Shown: positions 57,226 through 64,000 of the stretch, in pieces
How the letters are laid out: each line of letters opens with the position of its first letter
How positions within the stretch are numbered: position 1 is the stretch's first letter
NCBI GenBank assembly: GCA_030435675.1
Contig: CM059625.1
Span: 9,238,001-9,302,000 of the forward strand
Length of the DNA stretch: 64,000 nucleotides
Reading direction: 5' to 3'
Source: Steinernema hermaphroditum
Lineage: Eukaryota; Nematoda; Chromadorea; Rhabditida; Steinernematidae
Position numbers and translations under genes: made by a program
Notes under the pieces: generated by a model
What the model saw: only the letters and a program-made list of their open reading frames with translations
What the model was told of the DNA's origin: nothing
Database searches by the model: none

Positions 57226-59336
57226 ATGAGCGACGAATACCGTAGTACGATTTCGGCTAGGCCGACGTTCAATCGTACGATCAACACTTCCAGCTCAAAC
57301 TCGTATGGCCCCGTCGGTTAGAATGATAGCATGACAACCAGTACTTAACGAATCTGTCTAGCTTCGGGAAACCGCGTTGTGAAGATCGTCACTGAAATGA
57401 GTTCTTCTTCGATGAGCAGCGGAATGTCACCTTTCGGCCAGAACGCGGCTTCCACGATTCGTGATGCTCGTGAACGAGAAAAGAAGGAGATGAGCGACTT
57501 AAACGACCGTCTTGCCAGTTACATCGAGAAGGTCCGCTTCCTCGAAGCTCAGAACCGCAAACTTAATGCCGACTTGGAAATGTTGCGTTCTCGTTGGGGA
57601 AAAGACACCTCGAGCATCAAGAGCATGTATGAGAGTGAGCTTTCTGTGAGTTTCGAGTATTATTTAATAGGCGAGCAAGAGAAATTTTAGCAAGCCAAAA
57701 CCTTGATCACTGACACCGAGAAGGAAAAGGACAAGCTGGAAGAGCAGGTTAAGAAAATGACCGAAGAGCTTGCCGAGTATCGTCGCAAGTGAGAACTATA
57801 GTGTGCAAAACAGACAATAAATACCCTACTGCTTCAGGTTTGAGGAAGCTGAACGAGGACGTGAAACTGATCGCGCCAAGATCGATGAGCTCTTGGTCAC
57901 CTTGTCCAACATCGAGGCCGAAATCAATCTCCTTCGTCGTCGCATCGAACTTCTCGAGGAGGAGATCTTGCGCATCAAGAAGGAAAATCACCGCCTCGTA
58001 GCTGAACTTCAGCGTTGTCGGACGGTAAACTCCAGTTAGCCGAACGGCTGGCGATAACGAATGGGTTTCAGGAATTGGATCAGGAAACCCTCAACCGCAT
58101 TGACTATCAAAACCAAGTGCAGACTCTCTTGGAAGAGATCGACTTCATGCGTCGCGTCCACGATTCTGAGATTCGAGAACTTCAGGCCCAGGCTGCTCGT
58201 GATACCACCAACGAGAATCGTGAATTCTTCAAGAACGAGCTAGCATCCGCCATCCGCGACATCCGTGCTGAATACGATCAGCTTAACACTGCTAACCGCA
58301 ACGATATGGAGTCTTGGTACAAACTCAAGGTCCAGGAAATTCAAACTCAGTCCGCTCGTCAAAACATGGAGCATGGATACCAAAAGGAGGAAGTTAAGCG
58401 CTTGCGCACACAGTTGACCGATCTTCGCGGAAAATTGGCTGATTTGGAAGGACGAAACGCTCTTCTTGAGAAGCAGATCCAGGAGTTGAATTATCAGCTC
58501 GAGGACGATCAGAGATCTTACGAAGCCGCCCTCAACGACCGCGATGCGCAGATCCGCAAAATGCGAGACGAATGCCAAGTCCTCATGGTCGAGTTGCAGA
58601 TGCTTCTCGACACCAAACAGGTTATAGTTCCTTAGCACGCGACCCCTATTAATCAGTGTTCAGACCTTGGATGCGGAAATCGCCATCTATCGCAAGATGC
58701 TCGAAGGCGAAGGTGAAGGTCCGGGACTCCGCCAACTTGTTGAGCAAGTGGTCAAGACTACAGGAATCAACGAGGTTGCAGACACAGGTAAAAAGAGCGC
58801 TTTTATCTCCGTCAAGCGCAGAATCTTACTTCCAGAAACAATGCGCGTTGTCAAGGGCGAAACGTCCAGTCGCCAGTCTTACTCCCGTTCTGCTAAAGGA
58901 AACGTATCTATTCATGTACGTCATAATCAGAGACGACAAAAGTATATTTGTTCTGGTTATAGGAAACGTCTCCTGAAGGAAAGTTCATTGTCCTCGAGAA
59001 CACGCACCGCGCCAAGGAGGAACCGATCGGAGAGTGGAAACTCAAGAGAAAGATTGATGGCAAACGCGAGATCGTCTACACTTTGCCTCGTGACTTTATT
59101 CTCAAGCCTGGAAAAACTGTTAAAATCTGGGCTCGCAACCAAGGCGGTTTCCACAGTCCCCCTGAGCAGCTTGTCTTTGACGGTGAAGACACCTTCGGAG
59201 TGGGATCTAATGTGCACACAATTCTCTACAACAAGGATGGAGAAGTGAGTTTTGCCAACACTTCTAGAGTATCACCTCGCTATTTGTTCAGGAACGCGCC
59301 ACACATATCCAGCGATCCAGCCAGACCGCCAATTAA
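57226..59336 (+). CDS. ifb-1: Cytoplasmic intermediate filament protein, IFB type with lamin-tail domain
   Basis: Nine exons (57226-57316, 57362-57645, 57691-57788, 57838-58023, 58072-58620, 58664-58787, 58836-58915, 58965-59244, 59292-59336) sum to 579 codons. The head ends near [20 protein letters not shown] sequence ([16 protein letters not shown]). The rod starts [20 protein letters not shown], the classic helix-initiation motif, and includes the long nematode coil 1B. It ends [15 protein letters not shown], the helix-termination motif. The tail is a lamin-type Ig fold ([40 protein letters not shown], then [20 protein letters not shown]). It closely matches C. elegans IFB-1, the partner of IFA proteins in epidermal hemidesmosome-like attachments. 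The start follows the conserved [12 protein letters not shown] N-terminus. C. elegans ifb-1 has alternative first exons; only one is evident here. Confidence 0.95.
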
Positions 59337-60065
59337 ACTGTACAAGTGCTTTTATATTGTGATCCAAGCTGAGAATGTGCTTGCTGTTATAAAATACTTA
59401 TATTTTATGAGTAGAATGGCAAGTGAGATGTGAAACGTGAGGTAGACGGTGTTGTTGTTTATGTTGCTAACACTGCATTAGCAGTGACATGGAAGGGAGG
59501 AAAAAAGCCGTGGGCGAGAAACTGTTCCATGAATAAGACATATACAGAGTGGTCGATGAAAGGACAGATCTAGATAGAAGTCTGGAATGACATTTCCGTT
59601 GGTATCGCAAGGTGACCAGTCGTAGGGCACCTTCACATACAAAATCAGTTGTTCTCGTCCGTCGTTCAGATGCAATGATTCACTCCCGATGAACTTCTGG
59701 AGATCCAGGCTCCACACCTATGGAAATGTGGCGACGAAGTCAAGGATCTCTCGAAGCTTGTACAACGCAGCGTAGCAAATGCTGGCCTTCCGTTAGGATG
59801 CTCATGCCATTCTGGAAATTAAAATGATGGAACTAGATGGAAATGACTTTCTGGACTTCTGCCTAGATGCCTCCGAAACTCGGACTCGTTTCCAGGTTCA
59901 AAATAAGTTGAAGTCCAAAACGAGCGCATCACGAAAAAGCCATTTCAGCGGGAAAAGTACGAAAACCTACCAGAAAATTTACATCCATTCACATTCAGAA
60001 TATGGCTGAGAAAACTCGAAGTCGAAACGCGTAACACGGTTTTATTTCATTTTTTCCTTTAAAAG
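59337..60065. other. Unassigned region with one protein-like open frame
   Basis: A minus-strand open stretch at 59717-59478 has protein-like composition (VWSLDLQKFIGSESLHLNDG, then REQLILYVKVPYDWSPCD) and starts right after a CCATAG acceptor. However, the adjacent upstream sequence could not be joined in phase. I leave it as a possible exon of an unknown minus-strand gene. Confidence 0.3.
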
Positions 60066-60426
60066 GAATCTAACCAAGTTGAATGGTTTCTGTATCTATT
60101 GGAAAACAAGGTGATTTGCGAAAACCAAAAATACATCATGGGGATCCGAACTCCTGAAGGTCGCCGACGCTCTGAGGACCAGCGAAGACGCAACTCCCGG
60201 ACCACGGACTTATCTCTCCGAAGAATATGCGAGCTTAAAAGCCTCCTCTGTGCCGCAAACGCTCGAAAAGAAGAAGTTCTACCGCCATTTCCGAAGTTTT
60301 GCCGAATCCCAGATGCTCCGTGATGCGCGCCGTCTCCGACCGGTTCGCCATAAGGGCCACGCCAGGAATGAAGCCGGCTACAACGTGACATCTTTTTGTC
60401 TATTTTCGATGTCGTGCAAGGCGTAA
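60066..60426 (+). CDS. Candidate two-exon C-terminal fragment of an unrecognised protein
   Basis: Exon 60066-60110 (ESNQVEWFLYLLENK, after a TTTTAAAAG acceptor) joins 60160-60426 across a 49-nt GTGATT...TGAAG intron. The result is an open frame: VADALRTSEDATPGPRTYLS, EEYASLKASSVPQTLEKKKF, YRHFRSFAESQM, then a basic stretch (RDARRLRPVRHKGHARNE) and TAA. Composition is convincingly protein-like and phases fit, but no upstream start and no known domain were found. Confidence 0.4.
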
Positions 60427-63423
60427 GCTTCATGATTCACGAAGTAAACTTGTAAACTCATAAACTCGGGAATCCGAACTTGGCATTCTGAATTCTGCCC
60501 AGGAGCTATAGCTATTGAAATGATGTTACTGGAACATCCGGGCCAATTAATGTCGACTGGCCCATCTACTATTTTCATTACACACTGTTTTAAATGGATG
60601 GTCTAACTAGAGGCAGACGAATTTATGAACAGTTTACCGGGAGATACTCTCTGGTTTCGATAGCCCACCCTGCCCAGTATCCCAAAAGTGAATGTCAAAT
60701 GATACAGAGCAAATACTCGCAACGCAAGAAAAAACAGGCGAAAGATGACATAAAAACTGTATCATTAAAAAAATTGGACCATAACCATTTTTTGACCTTA
60801 AACTCCGGATATTCGAAGAACGAGGAATCCGGATGTTGGTCACAAAGTCGGCTGATGTTTTCAAAACAAAAAGTATCTTTAGTTGAAACTATGCAAATAT
60901 ACAATCATTACAAAAGTGGCCCATTTTCAATGCACCAACCCAATAGAAAAGAGTAGGAAACCAGACGAGTCCTGAAACGAGTTCGAAATCCCTAAGAAGC
61001 CCGGACTCGTTGGTCTGGAATCACGACTCCGACTCGTGTCGGATCACTATCTTGTAATTGGTTATTTTTTCAAATTAATTCATCTTTATACTTAAGCTCC
61101 GATATATAGGAGCGTAACTGACATTAACAAAACATAAATACGGTATATGGAAGAAGATGGGTTGCAAGGGTAAAAGGGTCGTACTATGATGTATAAAACG
61201 TAGATCGCACAAAACGGATATCATCTTCACGTGACGAGTTGTTTATTTAAATAAACACAATAAGCGTTCGTGAGAAGTTGAATCGCCGTGTTTGGAGCGT
61301 GTACAAACACCGTTAAGATGAGAGAGTGCGGGCGTGAGGGAAAAGAACGGCAGTGACCAGTTCATCCGGTTTTCGTGGTGCCCATCGACTGCGCGAACCT
61401 GTATTGTATTTGTTTTCTCCGTGGTAATTTGCGTACGGCACTCATATGCAACGCTCTGTGGTGGATCCGCCGGCGGCGGTGTTGTCGATTTCGGTTGACC
61501 ATTAAATCCCCGTTAGCTTCGGTTCCCATAAAGTGATTCATAGTTGCTATCTGTATTCTGGCTTGTGTCTTACCGTATAATTTGCTTTTTTCCATGAGTT
61601 TTACTGCACTCGAGACACACTTTGGAACCACTCTCCCCAAATTCCCCCTTCCTTGTATTGATGGTAAATGCGCTTTATCCTGAAGATCTTCCTATGCATA
61701 TTGATCTCTGCGCAGGTCTAGTTTTGCATGAGTGGACGTCGCGCACTAAAATGGGCGAAAGTGAAAAATATAGGTCGGCTACGTTTATCTACAAAACACT
61801 GTAACGACATGCGCTTACGCGATCGAAAGTCTCATTTTATAATCGAAATGAGTTGCGACCATCTTTTTTTTTCGCAGCTGACCGCAATTTGTTCAGCCCT
61901 GTTTGCTTTCTCATTAAAGTGAACATAAAATTACGAGTGATAACCGCAACGTTTAGAAGTATTTCCGTGTAATGAAATGGAATAATGAGATTCTGTGCAT
62001 TTTTGCTGTATTTCTGTTAAAGTTTCGTGCAGGCTTTGAAGTATGAGGGGTGCTTGAAAAGTGGTTGCTTGTGGATTTATGTTGATTTAGTGTCGCGTAT
62101 TTAAAACGTCTACCTTTCAGTGTAGCTTTTTAAATTAAGAATATGGCCCTCTGATGAATATGGCTCTCTCCTTACCGCTTGATATATAAGAAATGAAATA
62201 CGATATGAAATCCGCAACATTCCAGAGCTACCTTCGATTGAAATGATTCCTTCTCGGTTATACAATATCGGCAATCTGACACCATTTAGGAATTTGCATA
62301 GATCCATCCCTCCTTAGTCATCCTTTCTGGAATGCAAATGGCATTCAGGATGTGAAAGGAAGTGATTGTTTCACTGCGCGACGCGAACGTTGTAAAGGCT
62401 GGCGCAACGCGCAATTCCATTATCCACAGCGTTTATCAGTCGTTTCCGACTTCCGCAACTTGCATTTCGTACCACGCGCACTGTTCGGTTTCGCATCCTC
62501 GGATCGCAAATCCAGCGTCGCCTACCAAATCCTATCAGATGTTATATTCTCACGCTCATCTCATCCAAGGCCGAAGTCGTTGAAAGAGAAATCGGCGAAC
62601 AAATTGACTGGGTGATTCACTTCTAGCCTCGCGGCCATTTGCGTTCTGACCTTAATCCGAATGCCTCCGATAGTTTATGTTATATCCCAACTTTTCTGCT
62701 TTATTCCTACCTTAATCGAACGCGTTTTCACTGTGCTTCATTCCCTTCTCGTCATTCATTGGTCAAAAATTGGATTGTGCTGTAGCCCCTTCCGTTTTCC
62801 TCAATCGAGACATATCCTTAGGTGTACCGGTGTGCATGAATAGGTACATCGCTCGTGAGAGACGATCTCTGTTTCACACTGTGATCTGTCGTTCATTTCC
62901 ACAATTATTCCGCTCCTATGTTCTTCTATTCGATCCTCCAAGTGCACCAATTGTCTTCGAACCGCGACGAAGACCACGCGTCGGATTCACTTTCTTTGTT
63001 TCTGGATCTCTGTCGACCGCGCGCACTCATCTTCTCATCGTTATCCGTTCCGACCGCGTCAAGCATCGGTTGAATTTCAGTCATTCGACTTTACGTCAGG
63101 AAAGGCGATAAAGTGAAAGTGGTTCACTTACTTTCTACTCCGTAAACTCTTGAAACTATTGAATTCTTCCACCGTGCCGTTGGGTCTCGTGCTCAGGGGA
63201 CTAATTATGAACTCACTAAAAATGTGATAATTTTGTGTTCCGCGGAATGTCGAACAGGGATGAAGTTGATGACTATGATGAAGTTTTTCCGTGTTCGGCA
63301 GGTCAACTATGCGTGTGATGTCGTGCGAAGTCGGTCGATTATCGTTTTTTGCTCGTCGCCACCCTCCTGGCGTATCAAGCCGCTACTAAGCATTCTTTGG
63401 CTTCTATTCCAGAGCTTGCTCGA
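60427..63423. other. Intergenic, upstream of the patched-related gene
   Basis: About 3 kb with no gene I can support. Open stretches exist on the minus strand at about 61500-61220 (STTPPPADPPQSVAYECRTQ) and on the plus strand at about 62360-62580. Neither has a start, a splice chain or a domain. GACTCGT-rich sequence near 60965-61045 resembles a stretch near 59880 and may be repeat DNA. Confidence 0.4.
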
Positions 63424-64000
63424 ATGAGAGTGCCCTCGCTTGAACCCTTTTTGCGTCTCTGCTTTCAACGGTACGGCTACTTCTGCTACACGTACAGATG
63501 GAGTCTGTTCACCATACCTTTAATCATTATTCCTATAATGTCAGCCGGGTTTTACCGTTTGAACGAGCTACGCGTAGATGATCCTGCCTACGTTTTTACA
63601 CCGAAAGAGGCCAGGTATGATGTGCGGAACATATTCATTATTTCATCAACTCTGCTAGGTGGCGTCATGAGTTGAACGTGTTCAGTACACTCTGGCCCCT
63701 CAACGAAAATAAGTTTTTGCCGGGAAAGTCGTTCGAAAACAAGCGTTTTGTGAACATCCTCATAAAGTCGAAAGACGGAGGAAACGTTCTAAGACCCGAA
63801 GTTCTGTCTGAAATTGAAATGCTCAACAGCTGGATTATGAACAACATTACCGTACCAACGGTCGATCGGAAGTACAACCTTACTTATCAGGTTGGTTAAG
63901 GTAAACTATCGGTTTACATTGAATGTCTACAGGATCTGTGCTTAAATTACGATTGGGTCTGTGGCGGTAACGAGCATATCGCAATGTTCCAGCAGATGTC
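63424..64000 (+). CDS. Patched-related (PTR) / sterol-sensing-domain membrane protein, N-terminal part
   Basis: Three exons (63424-63614, 63659-63890, 63933 onward, cut by the window end) join in phase. The protein starts MRVPSLEPFLRLCFQRYGYF, then the first membrane helix (LFTIPLIIIPIMSAGFYRL). The ectodomain opens with LRVDDPAYVFTPKEARWRHE, as in nematode PTR and PTC proteins, where TP..A.....E...F...WP follows TM1 (here ELNVFSTLWPLNE). It continues with NILIKSKDGGNVLRPEVLSE and a Cys-containing segment (DLCLNYDWVCGG). Worm PTR proteins act in cuticle, moulting and tubulogenesis. The sterol-sensing domain itself lies beyond the window, so the subfamily cannot be fixed. Confidence 0.85.

Noticed and set aside
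58240..58638. 132-codon minus-strand frame under the filament gene
   Set aside because: Antisense shadow of the intermediate filament rod exon.

Overview
This window is nuclear DNA from a nematode, most likely a rhabditid-type worm; the genus cannot be resolved. Most introns are 40-60 nt with GT...AG ends and acceptors such as TTTTAG. Gene content is animal: an SLC6 transporter, an eEF2 kinase, a Delta-type Notch ligand, a Tis11-type CCCH zinc-finger protein, an ionotropic glutamate-type receptor, a PMS2 mismatch-repair protein, an ARMH3 homologue, acetoacetyl-CoA synthetase, a cytoplasmic intermediate filament protein and a patched-related protein. The transthyretin-like cluster, the efk-1 and ifb-1 orthologues and the FLYWCH-MULE element are typical of nematodes. 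Gene models were built by hand from splice sites and phase; where exon sums are given, they keep one open frame.

Layout. 0-6.4 kb: an Ig-domain gene (minus, cut by the window start, with an apparent 1-nt frameshift), a small secreted two-PAN-domain protein (minus), and an unrecognised 320-aa protein (plus). 6.4-11.5 kb is mostly non-coding. 11.5-14.2 kb: an SLC6 transporter. 15-20.3 kb is repeat-rich, with a 1.27-kb inverted-repeat element holding tRNA-like modules, abutting a FLYWCH/MULE DNA transposon killed by one TGA. 20.5-26.0 kb: efk-1 and a complete DSL ligand (both minus). 26.4-40.1 kb is a repeat and pseudogene zone. It holds an integrase remnant, a RhoGAP fragment with an in-frame stop, an acetyl-CoA hydrolase fragment with an internal deletion, a scrambled copy of efk-1, a CCCH gene whose last exon runs into that copy, an element carrying half an OTU protease domain, hairpin MITEs, and three ~1.12-kb inverted-repeat elements. 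40.2-59.3 kb is gene-dense: ionotropic receptor (minus), three tandem TTR-like genes (plus), pms-2 (minus, convergent with the third TTR gene), ARMH3, AACS and ifb-1 (all plus). 59.3-63.4 kb is mostly unexplained, with two candidate exons. 63.4 kb to the end is the start of a patched-related gene.

The most unusual feature is a family of non-autonomous elements with CAAGGGA...TCCCTTG ends and 3-bp TNA target duplications (TCA, TTA, TAA). Their long terminal arms carry tRNA-like modules with pol III A-box and B-box sequences. The scrambled efk-1 copy that supplies a new 3' end to the neighbouring CCCH gene is the second observation most worth following up. The genes themselves are independent housekeeping, neuronal and structural loci with no operon-like logic beyond the TTR tandem array.
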